Below, piece by piece: positions 1 to 8,111 of a DNA stretch of 64,000 bases. Both the position numbers and the translations under genes were made by a program. Below the pieces are notes generated by a model. The model was not told where the DNA came from and made no database searches. It saw only the letters and a list, made by a program, of their open reading frames with translations. Origin of the DNA: Clostridiales bacterium (lineage in GTDB: Bacteria; Bacillota; Clostridia; Christensenellales; Aristaeellaceae). The stretch lies in contig SFNY01000026.1 in NCBI GenBank assembly GCA_004554085.1, forward strand, positions 1 through 64,000. Reading direction: 5' to 3'. Every line of letters begins with the position of its first letter. Positions within the stretch are counted from its first letter, which is position 1.

Positions 1-239
1 GAGCCGATGCTGCCCTCCAGCGTCACCGGATAGCGCATGCCCGGCTTGGCGCGCTCGCCGCCGTCCATCACCAGCATCTCGCCGATGATGCCGGTCTGGG
101 GGGACAGCCTGCGCAGCTTGCGGGCGCGGCGGCTGTCGACGGAGGTGATGCGCCAGGCGCGCAGTACGATCAGCAGCATCAGAAACGCGAATACGTATCT
201 CATGGCCAGCGCCAGAATCTCGTATGCGTTCGCGCTCAT
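1..239 (-). CDS. N-terminal part of a membrane-anchored, possibly FHA-domain protein (partial)
   Basis: The gene runs off the left edge; only about 79 residues are visible. They begin MSANAYEILALAMRY, followed by a hydrophobic segment (about residues 5-25), then a basic stretch with RRARKLRRL and a segment ending in YPVTLEGSIGS. The last part resembles the first strand of an FHA phosphothreonine-binding domain, where the serine/arginine signature would follow beyond the edge. The start is supported by a GGGAGG ribosome-binding site a few bases upstream. The FHA assignment is inference because the diagnostic residues are not in the window; membrane anchoring is visible. Confidence 0.55.
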   Translation of the reverse strand, partial: MSANAYEILALAMRYVFAFLMLLIVLRAWRITSVDSRRARKLRRLSPQTGIIGEMLVMDGGERAKPGMRYPVTLEGSIG

Positions 240-550
240 GGGCAACCTCCCCTCTTTTTTGAACTCTATCCATCCCCGATTATAGCGGAGTTTCTCCCAC
301 GGTGCAAGTGCCTTTGCTTTCTCAGACGGGCGATGTGCGCGCATTGTTGCCGCTTTGTCCGATTTTCAACAAAATCGCTTCCAAAAGGTCGGATTTCGTT
401 CAATTCCTGTGACTGTGTTCATGGTATAATTATGATTAGGCAAGCCGTAGGCTTGGCCGGGTCGCTCACGCGTGTGCTGGGCGACAATATGAGACACAGT
501 TCATTCTCAACAGTCAGATATCGGGCTGTTTACGCGTGCGCGGGAGCGAC
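240..550. other. Intergenic region without a gene
   Basis: About 310 bases between the left partial gene and the TauE/SafE gene. I see no convincing coding frame with a ribosome-binding site. It contains an extended -10 element (TG-n-TATAAT) at 422-430, in the same CATGGTATAAT context that recurs at 554-564, so two tandem rightward promoters about 134 bp apart are possible. The 431-530 segment between them has no recognisable riboswitch or hairpin of note. Confidence 0.4.
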
Positions 551-555
551 AATCA

Positions 556-564
556 TGGTATAAT
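556..564 (+). promoter_or_regulatory. Extended -10 promoter of the TauE/SafE gene
   Basis: TG at 556-557 followed by one base and TATAAT at 559-564 forms an extended -10 element about 35 bp before the TTG start at 599. No good -35 hexamer sits at the standard distance, as often seen with extended -10 promoters. Confidence 0.5.
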
Positions 565-598
565 AGAAAATGGGTATATAAGTGGAGGAGTGAGAAAC

Positions 599-1357
599 TT
601 GGAGCTGACTGTCGAAACCTATCTGATCGTGCTGCCGCTGGTGTTTCTGGCGGCGCTGGTGGATTCCATCGGCGGCGGGGGCGGACTGATCTCCCTGCCG
701 GCCTACACCTTGGCGGGCCTGCCCTACGGTCTGGCCTCCGGCTGCAACAAGTTCTCCGCGTGCTTCGCCTCCATGGCGGCCACGTTCCGCTTCTTCAAGA
801 GCAAAAAGATCCTGTGGCTGCCCGCGGCCTTCGCCATTGCAGGCACGCTGCCCTGCGCCTGGTTCGGCACCTGGCTGTCCAACCGCCTGGGCAACGAATT
901 CATGCACATCTTCATGATCATTGCCATCCCGGTGGTGGCGGTGCTGGTGGCCCTGAAGAAGGATGTGCAGACCCGGCCCAAGCCCGTCACCCGCAAGCGG
1001 CTGATGTTGTGCCTGCTCAGCGGCGCGCTGATGGGCCTGTACGACGGCTTCTTCGGTCCCGGCACGGGCACGTTTCTGATTCTGCTGTTCTCGTCCCTCA
1101 TCGGCATGGACATGGTCACGGCCTCGGCGACGGCCAAGCCGGTCAACCTCGCCAGCAACGCGACCTCGCTGATCACCCGCATCTGCGCGGGCCAGGTGAT
1201 CTATGCTCTGGCGGTGCCCGCGATGTGCTTCAGCGTGGCGGGGGCGTGGATCGGCTCGAAGCTGGCGCTCACGCGGGGCGCGAAGTTCATCCGCTATGTG
1301 ATGCTGGGCGTGCTGGCGCTGCTGGTGGTGAAGCTGGTTGTGGATCTGCTGACCTAG
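599..1357 (+). CDS. TauE/SafE-family (DUF81) membrane permease
   Basis: Polytopic membrane protein of about 252 residues that probably exports or imports a small sulfur-containing or organic anion; the substrate cannot be read from sequence. It has the family's two-half architecture: the first half starts with ALVDSIGGGGGLISLPA and the second repeats the signature as GLYDGFFGPGTGTFL, with several hydrophobic helices around each. I place the start at TTG 599 because GGAGG at 584-588 lies 10 bases upstream; the in-frame ATG at 536 lies upstream of the promoter and has no ribosome-binding site. Single-gene unit behind an extended -10 promoter. Family assignment is firm, substrate unknown. Confidence 0.85.
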   Translation: MELTVETYLIVLPLVFLAALVDSIGGGGGLISLPAYTLAGLPYGLASGCNKFSACFASMAATFRFFKSKKILWLPAAFAIAGTLPCAWFGTWLSNRLGNEFMHIFMIIAIPVVAVLVALKKDVQTRPKPVTRKRLMLCLLSGALMGLYDGFFGPGTGTFLILLFSSLIGMDMVTASATAKPVNLASNATSLITRICAGQVIYALAVPAMCFSVAGAWIGSKLALTRGAKFIRYVMLGVLALLVVKLVVDLLT

Positions 1358-1450
1358 CCTGCATCCACGAAATTTTCCGCTGCCCGTTTGAATGGAAAAA
1401 TCCGGCCGATACTGATGATGAAACCATTCGACGGACACAGGAGGTTTGAT

Positions 1451-3235
1451 ATGAACAAGTATACTTTGCGGGCCGTGCTGGCGATGATTCTCTGCGCGCT
1501 GCTGGCCTGGAGCGCGCCTGCCCACGCGCTGAACCTGTTCGGCTTCGGCGGCGACGGCATCGAAGAGAGCGCCATCGAGGACGACGGCATGCTGCGCGTG
1601 TACCTGAAGTCCCTCTCCGACCCGGAGAACCTGACGCTCACCCTTGCGGGCGTGTACACCGTGGAGCACGACGCGGGCTTCCGCTTCGACCGGGACACGG
1701 AGATCGTGCTCTCCGACGGCGGCGACGCGATCTACCTCTGCGTGGGGGGACTCACGCTGGACATGGGCTCCTCCCTGACCCTCACCCGTCAGGCCGGCGG
1801 CAATGACGAAAACGGCATGTACATCGCCGAATCCGAGCGGAACAACCTCTACGCGGGCGATCTTACGGTCACGCGCAATGAGGGCGGCGGGCTGCGACCG
1901 GTGCTGACCATCCGCATGGAGGACTATCTCTGCGGCGTGGTGGCCTACGAGATGAGCGATTCCTGGCCGCTGGAGGCCCTGAAGGCCCAGGCGGTGGCCG
2001 CGCGCACCTACGCCATGCAGCGCAAGTGGAGCGCCGGAGACCGGGACTATGACCTGGTGGATACCACCGCTGATCAGGTGTACAAGGGCCTCAATGCCGA
2101 CTACACCAACGTGCTCCAGGCCGTGGAGGACACCGAGGGCGTGGTGGGCACGTACAACGGCGGCTTCGCCACCTGCTACTACACCGCCAGCAATGGCGGC
2201 ACCGTGGCGCTGCCCTCGGATGTGTGGAGCGGCAGCGGCGACTACGGCTATCTTGCGCGCCGGGACGATCCCTACGATCTGGCCAACCCCAACAGCATGG
2301 TCAGTTCCCTGCATGTCAGCCGAGCGTGCGAGGGCAGTCCGAAGCTGAAGGCCATGCTGCTGGACGCTGCGGATGCGGCGCTGGCGGATATGGGCTATGA
2401 GGACGTGCGCATCGAGGAGATCCTGTCCATCACACCGGCGGAGGAGAAGATCGAGGGCAGCCGCATGTACACGAAGCTGCGCTTTTCCCTTAAGTTGAGC
2501 CGCTCCGAGATGGTTTACATGGCGGCGGAGGGCGATTTAGGTATGCCGATGGACGCGACCGACAGCCCTGCGGCGAACCAGGCGCTGTTTTCCATCGACT
2601 ATCTGCGCCGCCTGCGCCTGCTTGCGCCCTTCGAGCTTGTTCCCGTGCGCATGGACATTGCCGATCCCGTGGAGGTGGAGCTGGACGTGTACGGGCAGAT
2701 CAAGGATGAGCTGGATCTGGGCCTGAACGGCAGCGACTACGAGCTGGTGAGCGTGCTGGAGGAGGGCGACGGCTACACGATTCAGCTGCGCCGCTTCGGC
2801 CATGGCGTTGGCATGAGCCAGCGCGGCGCGCAGCGCATGGCCGGCGTGGAGGACATGGACTGGATCGAGATCCTGCGCTTCTACTATCCGGGCATGACGC
2901 TGGAGCAGATCGACTGGGCCTATCCCGAGCTGGAGGAACTCTCGGCCCTGCCCGACAGCGTGGGTCGCGCCCGACCCGACCCCACGCCCACGCCCACGCC
3001 CGCGCCCCTGCCGGAGCTGGAGGCGGGCGAGTACTACGCCGTGGTGCAGCTGGGCGACGCTTCGTCCACGCTGAACCTGCGCCAGGCCCCCACCACGCAG
3101 TCGCAGGTGGTGGCGCAGCTGAAAAACGGACGGCGGCTGATCGTCTGCGGCGCGGCGGACGACGGCGGCTGGGTGCAGGCGCGCACCGCCGAGTACGAGG
3201 GCTACTGCAAACTGGAATACCTGAAGGCGGAGTAA
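1451..3235 (+). CDS. Secreted SpoIID/LytB-domain protein with C-terminal SH3b domain
   Basis: A 594-residue exported protein. Residues 1-27 form a signal peptide ending near PAHA. The middle holds a SpoIID/LytB domain: the stretch IRMEDYLCGVVAYEMSDSWP and the following LKAQAVAARTYA are the classic SpoIID signature, and FGHGVGMSQRGA further on is the conserved second block. In SpoIID these regions form a lytic transglycosylase acting on denuded glycan strands during engulfment; LytB relatives modify amidase activity. A Pro/Thr linker (PTPTPTPAP) leads to a C-terminal SH3b domain of about 65 residues with LNLRQAPTTQSQVVAQL. ATG 1451 is preceded by AGGAGG with good spacing. Followed 18 bp later by the caspase-like protease gene, so probably co-transcribed. 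Length exceeds B. subtilis SpoIID, so this is likely a paralogue with a wall role rather than SpoIID itself. Confidence 0.85.
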   Translation: MNKYTLRAVLAMILCALLAWSAPAHALNLFGFGGDGIEESAIEDDGMLRVYLKSLSDPENLTLTLAGVYTVEHDAGFRFDRDTEIVLSDGGDAIYLCVGGLTLDMGSSLTLTRQAGGNDENGMYIAESERNNLYAGDLTVTRNEGGGLRPVLTIRMEDYLCGVVAYEMSDSWPLEALKAQAVAARTYAMQRKWSAGDRDYDLVDTTADQVYKGLNADYTNVLQAVEDTEGVVGTYNGGFATCYYTASNGGTVALPSDVWSGSGDYGYLARRDDPYDLANPNSMVSSLHVSRACEGSPKLKAMLLDAADAALADMGYEDVRIEEILSITPAEEKIEGSRMYTKLRFSLKLSRSEMVYMAAEGDLGMPMDATDSPAANQALFSIDYLRRLRLLAPFELVPVRMDIADPVEVELDVYGQIKDELDLGLNGSDYELVSVLEEGDGYTIQLRRFGHGVGMSQRGAQRMAGVEDMDWIEILRFYYPGMTLEQIDWAYPELEELSALPDSVGRARPDPTPTPTPAPLPELEAGEYYAVVQLGDASSTLNLRQAPTTQSQVVAQLKNGRRLIVCGAADDGGWVQARTAEYEGYCKLEYLKAE

Positions 3236-3253
3236 GCTTTCTGCGGGAGGATC

Positions 3254-5230
3254 ATGCGCAAGCTGAAATGGGCGGCGCTTCTGCTGCTGATACTGGTTCT
3301 CATCGCGCCGGCTGCATCGGTCGGCGCGCTTGCGCTGTCCGGGAGCGACCCGATGCGCCTTGCAGAGCTCTCCCGCGCGGACTATGAATTCGATTACGTG
3401 CCCCAGGCCAACAGCAATTATTCGCTCTACGTCCTCTCCGCCGACGGCGGTCGCGTGGAAGCACGGGCGGAGCTTTTGGAGGACGGCGAGGTGATCGCCG
3501 TGGGCGAGGGACGCGGCGCAATCCTCACGCAGTGGCTGGTGGCGGGGGTCAATTACACCGTGCGCGTCTCCGGCAGCGGCAGCGCCATGATCGAGGTCGC
3601 CCGGGATGCGCTGAGTCGCTGCTACGATCAGCCGCTGTCGGCCCGGGAAAACGAGCCCAGCCAGAAGATGATCGCCCACGCCTACGACGCGCACTGGTAC
3701 AGCTTTCAGGCGGAGCAGACGGGCATGCTGATGCTCACCTGCGTGCCGGAGGGCGCGGAGCTGTCCCTGAGCGCCATGCTCTTTGATGACGGCGGCGCGC
3801 TGGTCGCCCAATTCGAGAACCTCAGCGGCGGCGCGTGCATGCTGCGCGCGGCGACGGAGGCAGGGCGCAGCTACTATCTGCGGGTGAGCGCGCCTGCGGG
3901 GGGCACGGGCTACTACGCACTGAACCTGCACCGCCCGGAGGAACACGAGCTGGCGGCGCTTCAGTTTTCCCAGTCGGCGTACGGCCTGACCGCCGGAGGA
4001 GAGCTTTTACTGGCCCGGGAGATCGAGGGCGAGGCGCTTCTGTGGGTCTCGGAGAGCCCGGAGATCGCCCGGGCGCTGCCGGACGGACGCATCGTGGGCC
4101 TGCGCCCGGGAACGGCGCGCATCACTGCCTACGGCATGCTGTCCGAGGCCAGCTGCAGCGTGGAGGTGGCGTTCGTGGCGCTGGAGAAGATTGAAATCGC
4201 CGGCGAGGCCATCCGGCTCAGCGTGGGCGACGACGCGGCGGTGCTCGTAAACTTCACCCCGGAGGACGCCTCCGACCAGCGCCTGCGCTACGTGATGGAG
4301 AACCCGCTGATCGCCAGCGTTTCCCGCGACGGCGTGGTCAAGGGCCTGCAGAGCGGCGAGACCGTGCTCACGGTGTCGAACGCGCGCGGCACGGTTTCCG
4401 CCAGCATCGAGGTGATCGTCAGTCCGGCGGTGCGCAAGTACCGCGCGCTGCTGGTGAGCGAGGAGAACTACCCCTTCGAGGAAAACACCGTGCGCACCGG
4501 CTCGAAGGCATCGATGCAGGCCATCGCGGATCTTCTGGAGACGGCGGAGTTTGAGGACGCAAGCTTCGTTGCCCGCCGCGCGGAGGATCTGAGCAAGGCG
4601 GAGCTGATCGCCGAGATCCGTTCCACCTTCCGCAACGCCACGCCCCAGGACGTATCGCTGTTCTACATCACCTGCCACGGCTCCTACGAGGGCGGCATGA
4701 GTTTTCTGGAGCTGTCGGACGGCTCGTCCATCTCGGCGCGGGATCTGGAGCGGGAGCTGCGCGCCATCCCCGGCACCGTGGTGGTGCTCATCGACAGCTG
4801 CGGCAGCGGCGGAGCCATCGGCGCGGCCTCGGAGTACGAGGATTTCGCGAAGGGCGTCACCGGCGCGTTCTCCGGCGCGGCAATCCGGGGCAGCAAGTAC
4901 AAGGTGCTTGCCAGCGCGGGTCTGGATCAGGACAGCTACCGCATCGCCTTCAACGCCGAGGCGGGCGCGGGAACCATGGCCACGGCGTTTGCCCGGGCGC
5001 TGTGCGACGGCGCGGGCTGGGACATCGACCGCAATGATCGGGGAACCATGGGCGCGGATACGGATTACGACGGCAGCATCACGCTGAACGAATTGTACCA
5101 GTACATGTACAGCCGCGTGAACTGGTATCTGGAGATCGCATCGTCCCTCACCGGGCAGACCTACCGCCAGAGCGTACAGGTCTGGCCCGAGGGCGACCCC
5201 TTTGTGATCTTCACCCGGAAATCCGAGTAA
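3254..5230 (+). CDS. Secreted caspase-fold (C14-like) peptidase with Ig-like repeats and an EF-hand loop
   Basis: A 658-residue protein with an N-terminal signal peptide or anchor (residues 5-27). The central part carries Ig-like BIG2-type repeats, recognisable by GRIVGLRPGTARITAYG and GVVKGLQSGETVLTVSN. From about residue 395 a caspase-haemoglobinase fold begins (KYRALLVSEENYPF). The catalytic dyad is visible: His475 in FYITCHGSYEGG and Cys516 in VVLIDSCGSGG. A canonical EF-hand calcium loop, DTDYDGSITLNE, lies at residues 602-613, suggesting calcium-dependent activity as in metacaspases and clostripain. RGS and KYK sequences nearby could be processing sites, but this is speculative. The gene follows the SpoIID-SH3 gene by 18 bp and precedes nadE. 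Substrate unknown; an extracellular role is inferred from the signal peptide. Confidence 0.8.
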   Translation: MRKLKWAALLLLILVLIAPAASVGALALSGSDPMRLAELSRADYEFDYVPQANSNYSLYVLSADGGRVEARAELLEDGEVIAVGEGRGAILTQWLVAGVNYTVRVSGSGSAMIEVARDALSRCYDQPLSARENEPSQKMIAHAYDAHWYSFQAEQTGMLMLTCVPEGAELSLSAMLFDDGGALVAQFENLSGGACMLRAATEAGRSYYLRVSAPAGGTGYYALNLHRPEEHELAALQFSQSAYGLTAGGELLLAREIEGEALLWVSESPEIARALPDGRIVGLRPGTARITAYGMLSEASCSVEVAFVALEKIEIAGEAIRLSVGDDAAVLVNFTPEDASDQRLRYVMENPLIASVSRDGVVKGLQSGETVLTVSNARGTVSASIEVIVSPAVRKYRALLVSEENYPFEENTVRTGSKASMQAIADLLETAEFEDASFVARRAEDLSKAELIAEIRSTFRNATPQDVSLFYITCHGSYEGGMSFLELSDGSSISARDLERELRAIPGTVVVLIDSCGSGGAIGAASEYEDFAKGVTGAFSGAAIRGSKYKVLASAGLDQDSYRIAFNAEAGAGTMATAFARALCDGAGWDIDRNDRGTMGADTDYDGSITLNELYQYMYSRVNWYLEIASSLTGQTYRQSVQVWPEGDPFVIFTRKSE

Positions 5231-5268
5231 AACAACGAATATCAATGCGACGCAATGGAGGGATCGTT

Positions 5269-6030
5269 ATGGAATTCAATGCCTGTAAGGTCAGGGAACA
5301 GATCGTGGAATGGATCCGGAACTGGTTTGAGGAGAACGGCAAGGGCTGCAACGCCGTGCTGGGTATCTCCGGCGGCAAGGACAGCTCGGTGGTGGCCGCG
5401 CTGTGCGCCGAGGCGCTGGGCAGGGATCGCGTGGTGGGCGTGCTGATGCCCAACGGCGAGCAGTTCGACATCCAGGTCTCCCGGGATCTGGTTGCGCACC
5501 TGGGCATCCGCGCGGTGGAGATCAACATTCACGCCGCCTACGAGGGCCTGATGGGCCAGTTGAAAACTGCGCTGGGTGATTCGATCACCCCCCAGACCGT
5601 GCAGAACCTGCCGCCGCGGCTGCGCATGTCCACGGTGTACGCCGTGTCCCAGAGCGTCAACGGCCGCGTGGCCAACACCTGCAACCTCTCCGAGGACTGG
5701 GTGGGCTACTCCACCCGCTACGGCGACTCCGTGGGTGACTTCAGCCCGCTGTCCCAGCTGACGGTGCAGGAGGTCAAGGCTGTGGGACGCGCGCTGGGCC
5801 TGCCGGAGAAGTTCGTGGAAAAGCCGCCCATCGACGGCCTCTGCGGCAAGACCGACGAGGACAACCTGGGCTTTACCTACGCCACCCTGGACCGCTACAT
5901 CCGCAGCGGCGTGTGCGAGGACGAAGCGACGAAGCAGCGCATCGATCACCTGCACCGCATCAACCAGTTCAAGCTGCAATTGATGCCCATCTTCCCGCTG
6001 GATCCGGCGCTTGCCAGCCGGTATGAATAA
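5269..6030 (+). CDS. nadE: NH3-dependent NAD+ synthetase
   Basis: Catalyses the ATP-dependent amidation of nicotinic acid adenine dinucleotide to NAD+, the last step of NAD biosynthesis, in the cytoplasm. The 253-residue protein has the ATP-pyrophosphatase P-loop LGISGGKDSS near residue 35, and later the conserved GLCGKTDEDNLGFTYATLD block. There is no N-terminal nitrilase/glutaminase domain, so it would use free ammonia. The ATG at 5269 has GGAGGG at 5257-5262; the in-frame ATG at 5245 lies ahead of that site and is rejected. It starts 38 bp after the protease gene and may be in the same transcript. Confidence 0.9.
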   Translation: MEFNACKVREQIVEWIRNWFEENGKGCNAVLGISGGKDSSVVAALCAEALGRDRVVGVLMPNGEQFDIQVSRDLVAHLGIRAVEINIHAAYEGLMGQLKTALGDSITPQTVQNLPPRLRMSTVYAVSQSVNGRVANTCNLSEDWVGYSTRYGDSVGDFSPLSQLTVQEVKAVGRALGLPEKFVEKPPIDGLCGKTDEDNLGFTYATLDRYIRSGVCEDEATKQRIDHLHRINQFKLQLMPIFPLDPALASRYE

Positions 6031-6047
6031 GGGAAACATACACAGCG

Positions 6048-6079
6048 ATCCCCGACCGTCCGCAATGACGATCGGGGAT
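6048..6079 (+). terminator. Hairpin after nadE
   Basis: Inverted repeat ATCCCCGA ... TCGGGGAT with a 16-base loop, 18 bp past the nadE stop. The run that follows is A/T-rich (TCAATATATAT) rather than pure T, so it is a weak intrinsic terminator candidate. Confidence 0.5.
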
Positions 6080-6113
6080 TCAATATATATAGGTTTGCAA
6101 TTGCGAAAAGCAT

Positions 6114-6141
6114 GGCCCGCATTCCGATTGGAATGCGGGCC
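6114..6141 (-). terminator. Intrinsic terminator of the HtrA gene
   Basis: A perfect 12-bp stem (GGCCCGCATTCC / GGAATGCGGGCC) with a 4-base loop, 18 bp after the HtrA stop on the minus strand, followed on that strand by GCTTTTCGC. Confidence 0.75.
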
Positions 6142-6158
6142 GGAACGTTTCAAAGGGA

Positions 6159-7481
6159 TCAGTCGTTGGTCTCCTGCGGGAGCTCGAGGGTCACGTCCAC
6201 GGTGACGAAGTCGTAGCCGCCGCCAACCACCAGGTCAGAGATGCCGGAACCGCTCTGGCTGGAGTTGGAGTTGTTGCCGTTGCCATAGCCGTAGCCATAG
6301 CCGCCGAAGTTACCGAAGAAGTTGCCGAAGGGGTTGTTGCCGTAATAATAGTTGTTGCCGTTATTGTTGTTGGTCATCGGGTAGACGTTGTTGTAGCGCA
6401 CCACGGTGACGGTTACGGTATCGCCGGCGCTGAACTTGTCCAGCACGCTGGTCAGCTCGCGGAAGCTGGTCACGCGCTCACCGTTGATGGCGTAGATGAA
6501 GTCGTACTGCTTCAGGCCCGCATCCTCAGCCGGACTGCCCGCGTTCACGCCCATGATGCACACGCTGGCCGGGGCGTAGTTGCTCATCGGCTCGTCGGGG
6601 CCGGAGTAGTCGGCCACGGTAATGCCCATCTGGGGACGAACCACGCTGCCGTTCTCGATCAGCTGCTGGGCGATGGGGTAGGCGGTGTCAATCGGGATCG
6701 CGAAGCCCAGGCCCTCGAAGCTGACGGTGGAGTAGACGCTGCCGGAGTACTTCAGGGTGTTGATGCCCACCAGCTCGCCCTTGTAGTTGAACAGGCCGCC
6801 GCCGCTGTTGCCGCTGTTGATGGCCGCGTCATGCTGGATGTAGTCCACGTTGCGGGTGGTGTTCTTGCCGTTGACGGAGCTGCGCTCCAGTGCGGAGACG
6901 ATGCCCTGGGTCACGGTGTTCGCCAGAACCTCGCCGCCGGGGTTGCCGATGGCAACCACGGTGCTGCCCACGATCAGGTCGCTGGAGGAGCCGATGCTTG
7001 CGGGAACCAGCTGCTTCGCCGCGTCGCCGGTCACCTGGAGCACGGCCAGATCCAGAGAGGAATCCGAGCCGGCCAGCGTGGCCTCTGCCTTTTCACCGTC
7101 GGGCAGCAGCACCTGGAAGCTGTCGCCGCCCTCAACCACGTGGTAGTTGGTCAGAACGTAGCCGCCCTCCTGAATCACCACGCCGCTGCCCTGGGAGTAC
7201 ATGGTTTCCTCAACCTCGCCGGTGGAGCGGTTCCAGCTCTGCTTGTTGGTGATCACGCCAACCACGCTGTTTGCGTTCTTCTGGGCTACGTAGACCGCCG
7301 GGCTGGGATCGGACGCGGGCTCCGCTGCCGTGATCTGTGCGGGCTCCGCCATCGCGTTTGCAATGCGATTGTCCAGACCGCCGATGCTCATGCCGCCGAT
7401 GACCAGCGCGCATGCCAGCGCCATGCTGCAGATCCAAAGCAGCGCGCGCCGTTTATTACTGCGATTTCCATTGCGCTTCAT
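6159..7481 (-). CDS. HtrA/DegP-type membrane-anchored serine protease with interrupted PDZ domain
   Basis: A 440-residue envelope quality-control protease. Order: basic N-terminus, transmembrane anchor (about 13-32), trypsin-like domain with His114 (TNYHVVEGG), Asp144 (SSLDLAVL) and Ser226 (NSGNSGGGLFN), then one PDZ domain (about 283-430). The PDZ is unusual: after VTVTVVRYNN a stretch of about 57 residues (366-422) made almost only of Asn, Gly, Tyr, Phe and Ser interrupts the last beta-hairpin before FVTVDVTLELPQ resumes. ATG at 7481 is preferred because AAAGGAG lies 11 bases upstream; the GTG at 7490 is too close to it. It has its own consensus promoter about 110 bp upstream, so the mRNA has a long leader. 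Family certain; effect of the insertion unknown. Confidence 0.9.
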   Translation of the reverse strand: MKRNGNRSNKRRALLWICSMALACALVIGGMSIGGLDNRIANAMAEPAQITAAEPASDPSPAVYVAQKNANSVVGVITNKQSWNRSTGEVEETMYSQGSGVVIQEGGYVLTNYHVVEGGDSFQVLLPDGEKAEATLAGSDSSLDLAVLQVTGDAAKQLVPASIGSSSDLIVGSTVVAIGNPGGEVLANTVTQGIVSALERSSVNGKNTTRNVDYIQHDAAINSGNSGGGLFNYKGELVGINTLKYSGSVYSTVSFEGLGFAIPIDTAYPIAQQLIENGSVVRPQMGITVADYSGPDEPMSNYAPASVCIMGVNAGSPAEDAGLKQYDFIYAINGERVTSFRELTSVLDKFSAGDTVTVTVVRYNNVYPMTNNNNGNNYYYGNNPFGNFFGNFGGYGYGYGNGNNSNSSQSGSGISDLVVGGGYDFVTVDVTLELPQETND

Positions 7482-7590
7482 ATTTGTCACTTCTCCTTTG
7501 AAAACAGAATTGTCGTATTATGTTTGCCGTTCCTCGGAGGACGGATTCATCCGTTCGGGGAAAGCCGCCCTTTTCCCTTGGAACGCTTGT

Positions 7591-7619
7591 ATTATAGACC
7601 CAAGATCAGGGAAAGTCAA
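7591..7619 (-). promoter_or_regulatory. Promoter of the HtrA gene
   Basis: On the minus strand TTGACT (7619-7614), a 17-base spacer and TATAAT (7596-7591). The start codon is about 110 bases downstream, leaving a leader of about 100 nt with a GGAGGACGGA...TCCGTTC inverted segment that could fold. Confidence 0.75.
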
Positions 7620-7710
7620 TGAACAAACATACTGGAAATTATGAACGAACTGTAACTCTTTTTTTGGTCATAATTGGCAAGAAACTGTGGCGGAGGGGAC
7701 TGCAAAGAGA

Positions 7711-7737
7711 GGGGGAATGCAAGCGCTGCATTCCCCC
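7711..7737 (-). terminator. Hairpin terminator after the DUF378 gene
   Basis: Perfect 10-bp inverted repeat GGGGGAATGC / GCATTCCCCC with a short loop, 10 bp past the DUF378 stop on the minus strand. The tract after it (CTCTCTTTGC) is only moderately T-rich. Confidence 0.6.
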
Positions 7738-7746
7738 GTCCACAAT

Positions 7747-7977
7747 TCAGCTGCGGGCAGTCGCCTCCGAGCCCTCGCGGTTGTCGCGCTCCCGGAACAG
7801 TAGCGAGATGCACCACAGGCCGGCGATGCCCACGATGGTGTAGATGATGCGGCTGATCACCGCGCCCTGGCCACCGCAGATGTAGGCCACCAGGTCGAAC
7901 TGAAACAGGCCCACCAGCAGCCAGTTGATGGCGCCGATGATGGTCAGAACCAGAGAAGTGCGATCCAACATATTCAT
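7747..7977 (-). CDS. DUF378-family small membrane protein
   Basis: A 76-residue protein with two hydrophobic helices. The segment IGAINWLLVGLFQFDLVAYI is characteristic of DUF378 (YuzA-like) proteins of Bacillota, whose function is unknown. The ATG at 7977 is chosen because AAGGAGG lies 6-8 bases upstream; longer in-frame starts upstream have no such site. It is a monocistronic unit ending in a hairpin at 7711-7737. The charged C-terminus (RERDNREGSE) is probably cytoplasmic. Confidence 0.8.
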   Translation of the reverse strand: MNMLDRTSLVLTIIGAINWLLVGLFQFDLVAYICGGQGAVISRIIYTIVGIAGLWCISLLFRERDNREGSEATARS

Positions 7978-8111
7978 AGTCTTCCTCCTTTTTATCCTGC
8001 GGTTCTCCGCATGATGCAATCATTGTTGCCAGATTTTCGCAGAATATGCGTTCTCGCACAGCTTTGCCGCACATAGATAATTTCCACTTCAAAGCCAGGG
8101 GGGATGGAGAA

